Assembly: GCA_009838195.1 (NCBI GenBank)
Contig: VXSC01000018.1
Span: forward strand, 62,001 to 126,000
DNA: 64,000 nt
Direction: 5' to 3'
Source of the DNA: Rhodothermaceae bacterium
Lineage (GTDB): Bacteria; Bacteroidota; Rhodothermia; Rhodothermales; Bin80
The notes under the pieces were generated by a model, which saw only the letters and a list, made by a program, of their open reading frames with translations, did no database searches and was not told where the DNA came from. Numbering within the stretch: the first letter of the stretch is position 1; each line of letters begins with the position of its first letter. This document shows, piece by piece, positions 52,642-61,623 of this stretch. The position numbers and the translations under genes are program-made.

Positions 52642-55272
52642 TCAGTCGAGTCGTTTTACCCGGATATTGCGGTACCATACTGGTTGCCCATGGTCCTGAA
52701 GGCCGATGTGTCCTTCGCGTGCAAATGCCGTTCCCGCCGTGGGGAACTTGTTCCATGACCCATCCGGGTTTGCATGCGGCGTCCGCCACCTTGCAATATC
52801 CATATCTATGACATGCTCTCCGTTCAGTCTCACCTGAATCCGGCTGCCCCGGCAGGTCAATTGGTAGGTATTCCACTCTCCGGGGGGATTGATGGCATTC
52901 TTGGCCGGTGCCTGCAAATCATAAATCGCTCCTGCGGTTCCGGTACGGCTCAGGTCTGGTCGGCCATAGGAGTTGGCCACCTGTACCTCTAAGCCGGTAT
53001 AGACTGGATCCATGATGTCGCTGGTTCGGAAGAAAATGCCGCTATTGGTCCCTTCGATTACCTTGAAATCCAGCTCCAGTATAAAATCCCCATACTGCTC
53101 GGTTGTCCACAGGTAATCCAGATTGTGTTCCTGCCCATCCGGGTTTTCCCGCCGCACAGTAAGCTCCCCGTTTTCAACGACAAACTTGTTGTTCTCTCCG
53201 GTTAGCCAGCCGCTCAAGTCCTCCCCATTGAAGAGGGTTTCCCATCCCTCAGGATCTTTTGCTGGATCTTCGATAGCCATTGGCTGCTCCAGTTCCCGAA
53301 TCCAGATATTCCGAAATTGAATATTGGAACTGGTCGGATTCAGTGCATTCAGCGTTTCATCCCATCCTCCGTGATGCTGCAGAGCGATCGGGCCGCGCTC
53401 AGGGAGATCCGGGATTTCGGCGTTCTTAATCACCTGCTTCCCGTTCAGCATGACCCAGATTCGATTACCGATGAGGGTAATGTCCATGGAATTCCATTCT
53501 CCCATCGCATGATCTGCACGCATGCGGGGGACGGCTGCCGCACGTTGCTCAGGTGTTGCATCAGGGTTTGTACGTACCCCCCAGAGCTCACCGGAGCCAA
53601 CCCCCCAGTTCCAGAGATTTACCTGTTGTGTGGTGCCGCGCAAAAATATACCGGAGTCTGAGTTAGGAGTAGGAGTGGTCATGATGGTGCCATCCTCGTC
53701 CATCTGGTAGGACCCATCCGGAAGGATTGTCGGCATGTCAAAGATTCCACTGGCACCTTTGAATCTCCAATCCACATGCAACTGTAAATCACCGAATTTT
53801 TCGGTCGTCCAGAGGTGCTTGTCCTCTGCTTCGGAGAGGGCATCGTAGTCAATCATGTACTCTTTGACGGTCCAGTGCCCCCCGTCTCCTTCCGGTACGT
53901 TCCAACCCGAGAAATCCTTCCCATTGAAAAGCGCGCGATATGCTGGCCATTCACGCCACGTTGGGTAGGTATAACGAGGGGGAAGTTCATTCGCGTAGCG
54001 GGGCTTCGGCGGTGTTCCTTGGTTGTAGAACACATAAAGCCCGGTCTTCCCTGCAAGGACCACGTCCTGATCGCCATCTTTGTCCATGTCCTTCACATTG
54101 ATCTTCATTCCGACGCCAACGACATTATTGGGTGGTGGGCTGATCCCTCCCTCATCCGGGTAATACGGGACATGATTGTATGAGAGAATATGCCGCTGAA
54201 ATTCGCCACCTTTGATATCGTACCAGAACACAAAAGATGGATCTCCGACACCGACATCTCCTCCGTAGTGTGCAAATAGGCGCTTACCCGCAATCAGATC
54301 ATCTTTTCCATCCCCATTGAGGTCTCCCATCGCCAGTGAGTGGAAAACACTGAAATCGGTTTCAATCCAGTGCCTTGTAAATGATCGTGTGCCAGAGGCG
54401 TCTACGGACTGTTCGTACCAGGCGAGCCCATATGCATGCGCACTGCCAAGGATGACATCATTCAGGCCGTCCTCATTGACATCATGTACGATATTCGGAT
54501 GTGCGGTTGCTCCTGCTTTTTCGGAGAGGGCACTTTCAAAATTCCAGTCGGCGTGGAAGGGCCAAGGTCCGCGCGGATCGTCCGGCTGCTCGTACCAGCC
54601 CAGGCCCGTGACAATATCGAGGCGGCCGTCCATATTCAGATCCCCAAGTGCGTTGCCATGGGTATCTCCATCGGTTCCAACAATGTACTCAATCCAGTAC
54701 GGGGGTTCGTCAATATGCTCGAGCCATGTCATCCCCTGTCCTTCAACTAGGCTCCAGTGGTTGACCAGAATATCTTCGTCTCCATCCCCATCAATATCTC
54801 CATGCACGACTCCTTCCATATTAAAGGCCTGATGGATCTTGTGTGATTCCCATTGCTCACCTGGATTAAGTGGCCTTCCAGGGTTACGATACCAGTAGGC
54901 TCCTTTCATGAACATCCATCCGCTGCTCACGATATCTTCCCATCCATCAAAGTCAACATCGAGCGCAAATTCGCTGTTGCTTTCCGTTTCCGGGCCATTG
55001 GTTTCAGCTCCTGGGCGATAGTTCAGGTGCTTAATCCACAGAGGGGCCTCGTACCAGTTTCGCCCTGCTGCGATATCGTAGTCTCCATCGTTGTCAAGAT
55101 CAGCAACAGATGCGGTTTCTGAAAAGGGTCCGAACCAGTAACTGTTCTGGAGAGGATCATGTACGGGGCCATCAATCTTTACGGGTGTAAATATGATTTC
55201 CTGTGCATGGGCAGATACAGTCAGATTCAGAAGAACAAGCAGTGTCAGGGTGGAGCGGAGGAAGTAGGTCAT
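52642..55272 (-). CDS. Exported FG-GAP/VCBS propeller with two DUF1080 domains
   Basis: 876 residues, signal peptide to about residue 23 (VSAHA). Residues ~30-430 hold FG-GAP/VCBS-type repeats with calcium-binding loops DLDNDGDYDIAAG, DIDGDGDEDILVNH, DLNMDGRLDIVTG, DVNEDGLNDVIL, DLNGDGKDDLIAG and DMDKDGDQDVVLAG. Two DUF1080 domains follow, at ~445-650 (LFNGKDFSGWNVPEG, SGIFLRGTTQQVNL) and ~665-876 (LFNGEDLSGWLTGEN, SGIFFRTSDIMDP, DIGLQDHGQPVWYRNI-type ending). Two DUF1080 domains downstream of a calcium-stabilised propeller suggest a surface-attached glycan-cleaving enzyme. It is directly upstream of the ThuA/PQQ gene with a 1 bp gap. Confidence 0.9.
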   Translation of the reverse strand: MTYFLRSTLTLLVLLNLTVSAHAQEIIFTPVKIDGPVHDPLQNSYWFGPFSETASVADLDNDGDYDIAAGRNWYEAPLWIKHLNYRPGAETNGPETESNSEFALDVDFDGWEDIVSSGWMFMKGAYWYRNPGRPLNPGEQWESHKIHQAFNMEGVVHGDIDGDGDEDILVNHWSLVEGQGMTWLEHIDEPPYWIEYIVGTDGDTHGNALGDLNMDGRLDIVTGLGWYEQPDDPRGPWPFHADWNFESALSEKAGATAHPNIVHDVNEDGLNDVILGSAHAYGLAWYEQSVDASGTRSFTRHWIETDFSVFHSLAMGDLNGDGKDDLIAGKRLFAHYGGDVGVGDPSFVFWYDIKGGEFQRHILSYNHVPYYPDEGGISPPPNNVVGVGMKINVKDMDKDGDQDVVLAGKTGLYVFYNQGTPPKPRYANELPPRYTYPTWREWPAYRALFNGKDFSGWNVPEGDGGHWTVKEYMIDYDALSEAEDKHLWTTEKFGDLQLHVDWRFKGASGIFDMPTILPDGSYQMDEDGTIMTTPTPNSDSGIFLRGTTQQVNLWNWGVGSGELWGVRTNPDATPEQRAAAVPRMRADHAMGEWNSMDITLIGNRIWVMLNGKQVIKNAEIPDLPERGPIALQHHGGWDETLNALNPTSSNIQFRNIWIRELEQPMAIEDPAKDPEGWETLFNGEDLSGWLTGENNKFVVENGELTVRRENPDGQEHNLDYLWTTEQYGDFILELDFKVIEGTNSGIFFRTSDIMDPVYTGLEVQVANSYGRPDLSRTGTAGAIYDLQAPAKNAINPPGEWNTYQLTCRGSRIQVRLNGEHVIDMDIARWRTPHANPDGSWNKFPTAGTAFAREGHIGLQDHGQPVWYRNIRVKRLD

Positions 55273-55409
55273 GGTTCAATCGGTATAACGGTCTATTCGG
55301 ATTACTGCGTAGCGAGCCGGGGCAAAGAATCCCTACGCCTTGGCTGGCCTCGACTCATGATCTTCTCGAAGCCTTATGGGGGCAAGCACGTAAGGTTTGA
55401 CATTGTCCT

Positions 55410-56384
55410 TTATCTCAGCCACGCTTTCTTTACATCGGGGTTTCCTGCGTCTGTAAGGTGCTCCATCTGGGCTTCAGATAGCTTCAAGTCCAAAGCGGCC
55501 AGGTTCTCCAAAACCTGCTCTTCCTTGCTTCCTCCAATGATCGGGAGCACCGGTGGATCACTCTGTCGCATCCAGGCGATGATGACCTGATTCACGGTTG
55601 AGCCGGTCTCCGAAGCTACAGACTGTAGCGCCGCTAGGCGTTCGTCGGCTTCCGGGCCTGCAAATTGTGCAGGCACAGGGCGGTCATCACGGGAGTAGGC
55701 GCCCTGCAAAAGAATTGAGTATGCAATCAGCGATATATTGTGATGAGTACAGAACCGCTTCATGTCGTCAGTGATACATATTTGCGGTCCAAAATCTGCG
55801 CCATGCCGCGGCCGCAGATAGGTATACCGCTGCTCAACCACGCTGTATTGCGTAAATCCCTGTAGGGCGGCCAGCATATTTGCCTCTGCCACTCGCCAAA
55901 GCCACAGATTACTCGCTCCCAGGATGCGCACTTTTCCGGCAGTCACCAGGCGATGGAATGCCTCCATGGTCTCTTCGACCGGGGTCTCGAAGTCATCTCT
56001 GTGTGCATAGTAGACGTCAATACAGTCTGTCTGGAGGCGTTGAAGGCTCTTGTTGCACTCTGATTCAATCTCCGAGGCACTCAAGCCACCTTCACATCCA
56101 GGGTAATCGAATCCGAGTTTGGTACTGAGCACCATCCTGGCGCGATTGCCTCGCGCCGCCATCCAGCGTCCAATCGTGCTCTCACTCTCCCCTCCCACGC
56201 ATCCCGGGTACCAACTTGCGTAGAAGTTACCAGTGTCGATAAACGTGCCTCCGTGGTCCGCAAATAGATCCAGCAGTGTGTGGGATTGGGTTTCGTCTAC
56301 GCGGCTGCCAATCAGGTCTGTTCCATAGCAGAGTGCACTGACCTGTACGTCAGTATTTCCAAGTCTTTGCTGATCCATCTCCAT
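55410..56384 (-). CDS. Aldo/keto reductase
   Basis: 324 residues, cytoplasmic. The AKR tetrad is visible: D50 in FIDTGNFYASWY with the Tyr nearby, K in LSTKLG and H in YYAHRDDFE. The nucleotide-binding end (PPVLPIIGGSKEEQVLENLAALDLKLSEAQM) is typical. NAD(P)-linked AKRs of this group often reduce or oxidise sugar aldehydes. It starts at the same base as the stop of the YdcZ-family transporter gene (TGATG), so the pair is translationally coupled. Confidence 0.9.
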   Translation of the reverse strand: MEMDQQRLGNTDVQVSALCYGTDLIGSRVDETQSHTLLDLFADHGGTFIDTGNFYASWYPGCVGGESESTIGRWMAARGNRARMVLSTKLGFDYPGCEGGLSASEIESECNKSLQRLQTDCIDVYYAHRDDFETPVEETMEAFHRLVTAGKVRILGASNLWLWRVAEANMLAALQGFTQYSVVEQRYTYLRPRHGADFGPQICITDDMKRFCTHHNISLIAYSILLQGAYSRDDRPVPAQFAGPEADERLAALQSVASETGSTVNQVIIAWMRQSDPPVLPIIGGSKEEQVLENLAALDLKLSEAQMEHLTDAGNPDVKKAWLR

Positions 56385-56827
56385 CAGTCAACAAAGGTCA
56401 CAATCGCAGCACCACCGAGCAAGAGCACTACGCCAAGGCTTTTGATTAAGGTAATCGGTTGTTCGGGTGAACCCAGCCAGCCATAATGGGATAGCACCAT
56501 TGCAGTAACCACCTGTCCAGCAAGGAGTGACATGAATAACGCACCTGCACCGACCTTTGGAATGATGGCGGCAATCGCAAAGACAAGGAGTGCGCCCATG
56601 ATCCCTGCAGTGAGCAGTACCGGGTTCACATCCTGCAGGCGACCAAAAAATTCTGAATCCCAAGCGGTCAAGCCCACAACAATGGCGGTGACCGCGCCGA
56701 TGCACCAGAAGAGGGCGTTGGCCATTTGTGGATTCTGAACGGCTGCGCCAACGCGTCCGTTCATGGCTAGGTGGACTGCCAGCACAACGCCGAGTCCGAG
56801 TGTGAGCAAGAAGAATGCCGCTTTCAT
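56384..56827 (-). CDS. DMT-family YdcZ/DUF606 membrane protein
   Basis: 147 residues and about five hydrophobic helices (FFLLTLGLGVVLAVHLAMNG, ALFWCIGAVTAIVVGLTAW, PVLLTAGIMGALLVFAIAAI, GALFMSLLAGQVVTAMVLSHYG, SLGVVLLLGGAAIVTFV). The pattern G-R...N near the first helix and GWLG between the last two match DUF606 proteins, small drug/metabolite transporters that dimerise. Its substrate is unknown. It overlaps the aldo/keto reductase start by one base and follows the Gfo/Idh/MocA gene by 43 bp. Confidence 0.85.
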   Translation of the reverse strand: MKAAFFLLTLGLGVVLAVHLAMNGRVGAAVQNPQMANALFWCIGAVTAIVVGLTAWDSEFFGRLQDVNPVLLTAGIMGALLVFAIAAIIPKVGAGALFMSLLAGQVVTAMVLSHYGWLGSPEQPITLIKSLGVVLLLGGAAIVTFVD

Positions 56828-56870
56828 TTATCTAGGGATTTTGTGTATGTGTGTTGCAAAAAGATCGAAC

Positions 56871-58004
56871 TCAGAGGTGAACCCACCTCTGCTTAGTATG
56901 GCTCTCCAAAACTGCATCACAGAGAACCATCGTATGGAGACCATCTGCGAAGGTTGGGTAGCGTGCCGACTGAGGGTCTGCACCCGATGTAATATCCTCA
57001 TAAAAGGCGCGAAAACACTGTTTGAATGCATCGGGGAAGCCTTCATTGTGGCCACCGGGGTAGTTGCTGAATCCGCGGACCGTAGCATCCATCAGGGCGG
57101 GGTCACGTGCCAGCAACTCATTAGATTTGGACCTGTGGCCCATGAATAATTCGTTCGGACGCTCACTGCACCATGAGAGGGACCCTGTTTCGGTTGAAAT
57201 CTCGTAGGTGCAGTAATTCTTGCGTCCAGCGGTCACTTGCGATACCCAAAGTACTGCCTGTGCGCCGCCTTCCATGCGTAGGATCACACATCCACAGTCC
57301 TCTGTATCGATGGGAATATCCTCCAGCTCTTGCCCTTCAGCACTAGTATATGTAGCGACTCCACCTTTCGGTTTCTTTCGGATGGGATGAATCGTGCTTA
57401 GATCTGCAAATACAGACTCAACTTCGAGACCAGTAATTGAGCAGATTAGATCCATCCAATGGGTGCCAATGTCTGAGACAGCACGCAGGGCACCTCCCTC
57501 AGAACTTAAAACGCGCCAGTTAAAGTCGGTATCGTAGAGTAGCCAGTCCTGAACGTAGCGCCCGACGATGCTGTATACTTTTCCCATGTTCTGGACGCGT
57601 GCACGTGCCTCAAGATTCAGCGGGTAGAAGCGGATATTGTAGCATACTCCGGCGTGCAGGTTTTTCTCTTTGGCCAAAGCAACCAGTTCCTTTCCCTCTT
57701 CCGCATTCATTGCCAGCGGTTTTTCACACATCACATGTTTGCCGGCAAGGAGCGCCCGACGCGAGAATTCGTAATGCATAACGTTGGGTACAGCCAGGTG
57801 AACAGCCCGGACGGTCGGATCGGAGAGGACCTCATCAAAACTGCCGTAGGCGTGAGGCAGGCCGAGGTTTGCCCTGGCAGCCTCCGACTCTTCAAGATCT
57901 ATACCTAAAATGCCTCGTATTGGCATACCGAGACGACGCAGGGCTTCTACATGAACCGGACCGATAAAGCCTGCTCCCGCAACAACAACACCGATGTCTT
58001 TCAT
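56871..58004 (-). CDS. Cytoplasmic Gfo/Idh/MocA oxidoreductase
   Basis: 377 residues without a signal peptide. GVVVAGAGFIGPVHVEALRRLGM is the Rossmann motif, CEKPLAMNAEEGKELV contains the family EKP lysine, and SDIGTHWMDLICSITG contains the conserved His region of the C-terminal domain. Such cytoplasmic members are usually NAD(P)-dependent dehydrogenases of sugars or inositols. It is the first gene of a coupled three-gene unit with the YdcZ transporter and an aldo/keto reductase, so it probably supplies a reducing or oxidising step in the same route. Confidence 0.9.
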   Translation of the reverse strand: MKDIGVVVAGAGFIGPVHVEALRRLGMPIRGILGIDLEESEAARANLGLPHAYGSFDEVLSDPTVRAVHLAVPNVMHYEFSRRALLAGKHVMCEKPLAMNAEEGKELVALAKEKNLHAGVCYNIRFYPLNLEARARVQNMGKVYSIVGRYVQDWLLYDTDFNWRVLSSEGGALRAVSDIGTHWMDLICSITGLEVESVFADLSTIHPIRKKPKGGVATYTSAEGQELEDIPIDTEDCGCVILRMEGGAQAVLWVSQVTAGRKNYCTYEISTETGSLSWCSERPNELFMGHRSKSNELLARDPALMDATVRGFSNYPGGHNEGFPDAFKQCFRAFYEDITSGADPQSARYPTFADGLHTMVLCDAVLESHTKQRWVHL

Positions 58005-58170
58005 CTTTGACAGCTGTTTGAGTGAGTGAATGTCAGGGTCGTCCCCGCCATCGGGGAGGGGAGGTCGCGACGGGTATAATCACAGTGTTTAGATTGCTTC
58101 ATAGCGAAAGGTTGATTGCGTAAGTGAAAGTACAAAATAGGACACAAATAGATCATCCCATACACCTTTG

Positions 58171-59226
58171 TCATTGAATGATTTTGACACAGGCAGGGCT
58201 GGGTACATGTACAATTTGACTGGGTCCAGCAAGATGCCCGGTTTCTTGATCAATACGAAAAGCGACTAGCGTATCCGAATCCTGATTCGCAGCGATCAAA
58301 TGCTCTCCAGAGGGATCCAGAGCAAAATTGCGGGGAGTTGTTCCGTGAGTCGAAAACCACGCGGGGCTTGATAACCCCCCATCACCTGAGATCTGGAAGC
58401 AGACAATACTGGACGGGCCGCGTAGTGACGCGTACAGAAATCGTCCAGTTGGATGGACATGGATATCTGCGCCGGACCGCTCCCCGGTGTACTCCCGGGG
58501 TAGGGCGTCCACGGTATTCAGTACGTCCAAATGGCCATCTTTCCAGGAAAGAATTGAAATAGAGGAATCCAGTTCGTTGAGCAGGTATACAGTCGTTCCA
58601 GAGGGATGGAAGACCAAATGTCTTGGACCTGCTCCCGGATGAATTGTTAAGGGATCACCAGAAACTCTCAGGCTCCCATTATCTGTATGGTACACGCATA
58701 CCTGATCTGTGCCCAGATCTGGAACGAGGCAGTATTTACCCGTTGGATCAGGAACAATTGCATGTGGATGGGGGGCTTCCTGTCGTGCTTGATTTGGCCC
58801 GGATCCCGTGTGTTGTACGTGCCTTGCAATCTGCTCAAGCCCACCGTGATCGGACAATTTTACGGCGGTGACAGACCCGCCCACATAGTTGGCAGCCAAG
58901 AGGTGGTTTTCGTTGATGCTGACATAGCATGGAGCACCTCCTTGCGTACCGATATGGCCGAGCGGCTCAATAATTGCCGGGTTGGCATCCCACCCCCACG
59001 CCTGCAGGGCGCCCTGAGTCGAACCGTCAAACTCCAGTGTTTCACTTGTCGCGTAAAGTCGCTGACGGGCGGCGTCTACAGCTAGGTACGAGGGACTCGG
59101 AAGCCCACGAAACGCATTCTCTGGCCGAAGCCCACCTTCGCGGAAGGAATAGGTGTAAATGCCTGTTCCACGCCCATTGACATGGTCAAGTCGCTGAGTA
59201 TAGGTACCAACAAATACGGTTGCCAT
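58171..59226 (-). CDS. Lactonase family protein (6-phosphogluconolactonase-like propeller)
   Basis: 351 residues, no signal peptide. The seven-bladed YbhE/Pgl-type propeller is indicated by TVFVGTYTQR, NGRGTGIYTYSF, SPSYLAVDAARQRLYATSE, GGAPCYVSINENHLLAANYVGG, HPHAIVPDPTGKYCLVPDLG and GPRHLVFHPSG. Lactonases of this family open sugar lactones. Here a dehydrogenase gene lies directly upstream with a one-base overlap (TAATG). With the PQQ-type sugar dehydrogenases elsewhere in the window, a lactone-opening role would be natural (inference). Confidence 0.9.
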   Translation of the reverse strand: MATVFVGTYTQRLDHVNGRGTGIYTYSFREGGLRPENAFRGLPSPSYLAVDAARQRLYATSETLEFDGSTQGALQAWGWDANPAIIEPLGHIGTQGGAPCYVSINENHLLAANYVGGSVTAVKLSDHGGLEQIARHVQHTGSGPNQARQEAPHPHAIVPDPTGKYCLVPDLGTDQVCVYHTDNGSLRVSGDPLTIHPGAGPRHLVFHPSGTTVYLLNELDSSISILSWKDGHLDVLNTVDALPREYTGERSGADIHVHPTGRFLYASLRGPSSIVCFQISGDGGLSSPAWFSTHGTTPRNFALDPSGEHLIAANQDSDTLVAFRIDQETGHLAGPSQIVHVPSPACVKIIQ

Positions 59227-60122
59227 TAGTCCGGTGTACCAATTTGCACGCCAGCTAGGTTCTCAAGTGCCATGATGAGTGCATGATTTCCTTCACCTCC
59301 GAGTCCTCGCTCCTGTAGGCTGCGATAGAGTTGAAAAATTTGGCCGGTCATTGGCAGGGGAATGCCCAATGCATCGGCTGCCTCCAGAACCAGTCGCAAA
59401 TCCTTTTGCTGGAGGTCAATTGTGAATCCGGGTTCAAAATCTCGCACGATCGCTTGGGTCCCACGGTTACTGAGCATCCAGCTGCCCGCTGCTCCATGTT
59501 CGACAGCCTCCAGCGTTTTTGCCAGATCCAGCCCTCCTTTCTGTGCAAAGAGGAGAGCTTCGCTTATAGCCATCATGGTGCCCACCACTAGGATCTGATT
59601 TACGAGCTTCACCATCTGGCCCGCTCCTGTGCCTCCCACATGCGTAATCCGGCTGGCCATTGCCTCCAACGCACCCATCGCACGCTTCACGTCAGATTTG
59701 TCCCCACCGACCATGATACTCAGGGTTCCATTGGCCGCGCCTTCGCTGCCGCCGCTGATGGGTGCATCCAACATTCGCAATCCCGCTGTATGAAGCCGGG
59801 CTTCCATGCTGACGGTCGCCTGAGGACTGATTGTACTGGTATCAATGATCAGTGAACCGGCGTTAGCACCATGTACAACTCCATTTTCTCCGAACAGTAC
59901 CTCTTCAACATCGCGGGTTTCGCTCACACAGAGGATGATGATATCAGACCGTGCTGCCACGGTTGCAGCATCGGGTGCTCCATTCGCTCCAGCGGCCTCA
60001 ATGGGTGCCATGCGAGAGGAGGTCCGATTCCAGACATGCACTTCAAAACCGGCTTTCAGGAGGTTGCGCACCATACCCCCGCCCATAATGCCGAGACCAA
60101 TAAATCCAATGATTTCTTTCAT
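59226..60122 (-). CDS. 3-hydroxyisobutyrate dehydrogenase-family NAD(P) oxidoreductase
   Basis: 298 residues from ATG 60122; a longer in-frame extension of 7 codons is less likely. IGFIGLGIMGGGMVRNLLKAG is the Rossmann motif, GGSEGAANGTLSIMVGGD the substrate loop, and K in GAGQMVKLVNQILV is the catalytic lysine. Family members (GarR/tartronate semialdehyde reductase, 3-hydroxyisobutyrate dehydrogenase) act on beta-hydroxy acids. The substrate cannot be read from sequence. The 1-base overlap with the lactonase gene implies coupled expression. Confidence 0.9.
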   Translation of the reverse strand: MKEIIGFIGLGIMGGGMVRNLLKAGFEVHVWNRTSSRMAPIEAAGANGAPDAATVAARSDIIILCVSETRDVEEVLFGENGVVHGANAGSLIIDTSTISPQATVSMEARLHTAGLRMLDAPISGGSEGAANGTLSIMVGGDKSDVKRAMGALEAMASRITHVGGTGAGQMVKLVNQILVVGTMMAISEALLFAQKGGLDLAKTLEAVEHGAAGSWMLSNRGTQAIVRDFEPGFTIDLQQKDLRLVLEAADALGIPLPMTGQIFQLYRSLQERGLGGEGNHALIMALENLAGVQIGTPD

Positions 60123-60306
60123 CGTCAGCAAGGAATATAACACAGGCTCTTTTATTTGGGCGATTGCTGAACGGATCTGCAGGTTTATTCCTGAACTGGC
60201 CGTAATGGCATTCTGCTCAAGACCTCGGAACTAAAATAATTTTCTGGACCACTGCGGAGATGTCGCAAATTCAGGGGTCAGCCGGGATGGCGAGGTAGGA
60301 AAATGT

Positions 60307-61563
60307 CTAGGTCTTCGCAGAATCAAGCTTATACAGATGCTCTCCGGCTCTGGGTACGTACAGATAATCTGGATCCTTTCGGTTTCTCCACCAGCGAAGG
60401 TCAATGGAGTCTAGGTCATGGTATCCAAGTCCAACTTTTTCGCATCGTTCTTTGGAAATCTGGCTGGCGAGTGTAAGACGGATGCGAGGGGTTTCCACAC
60501 CATCCTTATAGGTGGTTTGCCCACGAACATGTGCCGCATGTGCAAGAACAGTCCACGGAAAATGACGATACTGATTCCAGTTTGCTTTGAAGTAGTCCGT
60601 GCCGTGAAAGCCGATGGTATCCAGGAGTGTGCCGTGGGTATACGAGAGCTCTGAAATATGCGGGGCATAGAGGAGGATTTCGCCACCATCGGCAATAACC
60701 GGTTCCAGTTTATACATCCCTTTTGCTCCTGTCCATAGATCATCATACATGGACGGGATGATTGCGAATGCCTGAGAAACTGGCTTTTTCATCCACGTGA
60801 TATGTAGTTGAGCAGAATGCCGGGCTGCTCTCAACCAGGATTCATCCTCATCGTCCCCGATGTACACTCCGGCCAAACCATCGTCCTGCACAACCAGATT
60901 CATGAAGACGCGATTGCAAGGAAGCTCATTGGCCGCACGGTTGATCAACCGGCGAATCGGCGTGTCATACGTGCCGATAATCGCACGGCTGGACATGAGG
61001 GCACCGACCCAGTGCGTAAAGTCAATCACTTCCGGTCCACTGATTCCAGGAAAAAAGTATTTGTTTCCCCCTGAAAACCCCGCCACCTCATGTGGAAAAA
61101 CCGGCCCGCACACCAGGGCCACGTCATAGTCAAGCACTTTTCTGTTGATTGTTACAGGAAGTGGGCGTTTGATCAGTCCTCTGGTGATTGAAAAAACCTC
61201 TTCATCCGGGATGGTTGTCAGGGTGATCAGTTCTGACGGGTCAGCCCATGCATGATTAAAAATATTGACGCTCGAGTAACGGCCGCATTTTTCAGCATGT
61301 GAGATTCCCACAAGTGCTAGCCGAGCCTGCTCACTCATCGGCGGATGGGTTCCAAGTGCAATCAGGAAATCCAGAGCCGCGACCCGTTCCAGTAGAAGAT
61401 CACAGACCAAGGGGAAGATTGTAGGCAGTGGTGCCGTACGCGTTGCATCCGGGATGATCACTAGGATTCGATCATCGCGTGCAAACCGGTCCCCTAACTC
61501 TTTTTCAAGAATCCGGGCGATATCTGTTTGAGTCAGCAGCGCTATTGGTGATTTAGATCCCAT
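60307..61563 (-). CDS. LarA-like lactate racemase domain protein (DUF2088)
   Basis: 418 residues from ATG 61563; a TTG 18 codons upstream gives a weakly supported extension. Family landmarks: IIPDATRTAPLPTIFP, ALGTHPPMSEQ, VFPHEVAGFSGGNKYFFPGISGPEVIDFTHW (only short parts quoted) and IPSMYDDLWTGAKGMYKLEP. LarA racemases use a nickel-pincer cofactor on a lysine; the equivalent is probably K in GGNKYF. LarB, LarC and LarE, which make the cofactor, are not in the window. Many DUF2088 proteins act on sugar acids or other 2-hydroxy acids rather than lactate. It is divergent from the sulfatase at 61624, with only 60 bp between starts. Confidence 0.85.
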   Translation of the reverse strand: MGSKSPIALLTQTDIARILEKELGDRFARDDRILVIIPDATRTAPLPTIFPLVCDLLLERVAALDFLIALGTHPPMSEQARLALVGISHAEKCGRYSSVNIFNHAWADPSELITLTTIPDEEVFSITRGLIKRPLPVTINRKVLDYDVALVCGPVFPHEVAGFSGGNKYFFPGISGPEVIDFTHWVGALMSSRAIIGTYDTPIRRLINRAANELPCNRVFMNLVVQDDGLAGVYIGDDEDESWLRAARHSAQLHITWMKKPVSQAFAIIPSMYDDLWTGAKGMYKLEPVIADGGEILLYAPHISELSYTHGTLLDTIGFHGTDYFKANWNQYRHFPWTVLAHAAHVRGQTTYKDGVETPRIRLTLASQISKERCEKVGLGYHDLDSIDLRWWRNRKDPDYLYVPRAGEHLYKLDSAKT

Positions 61564-61623
61564 CAAGGTTTGTATTAATCCTCGAAGTATTAGATTCCTT
61601 CTGATAGCAGGATTCAATAGAAC

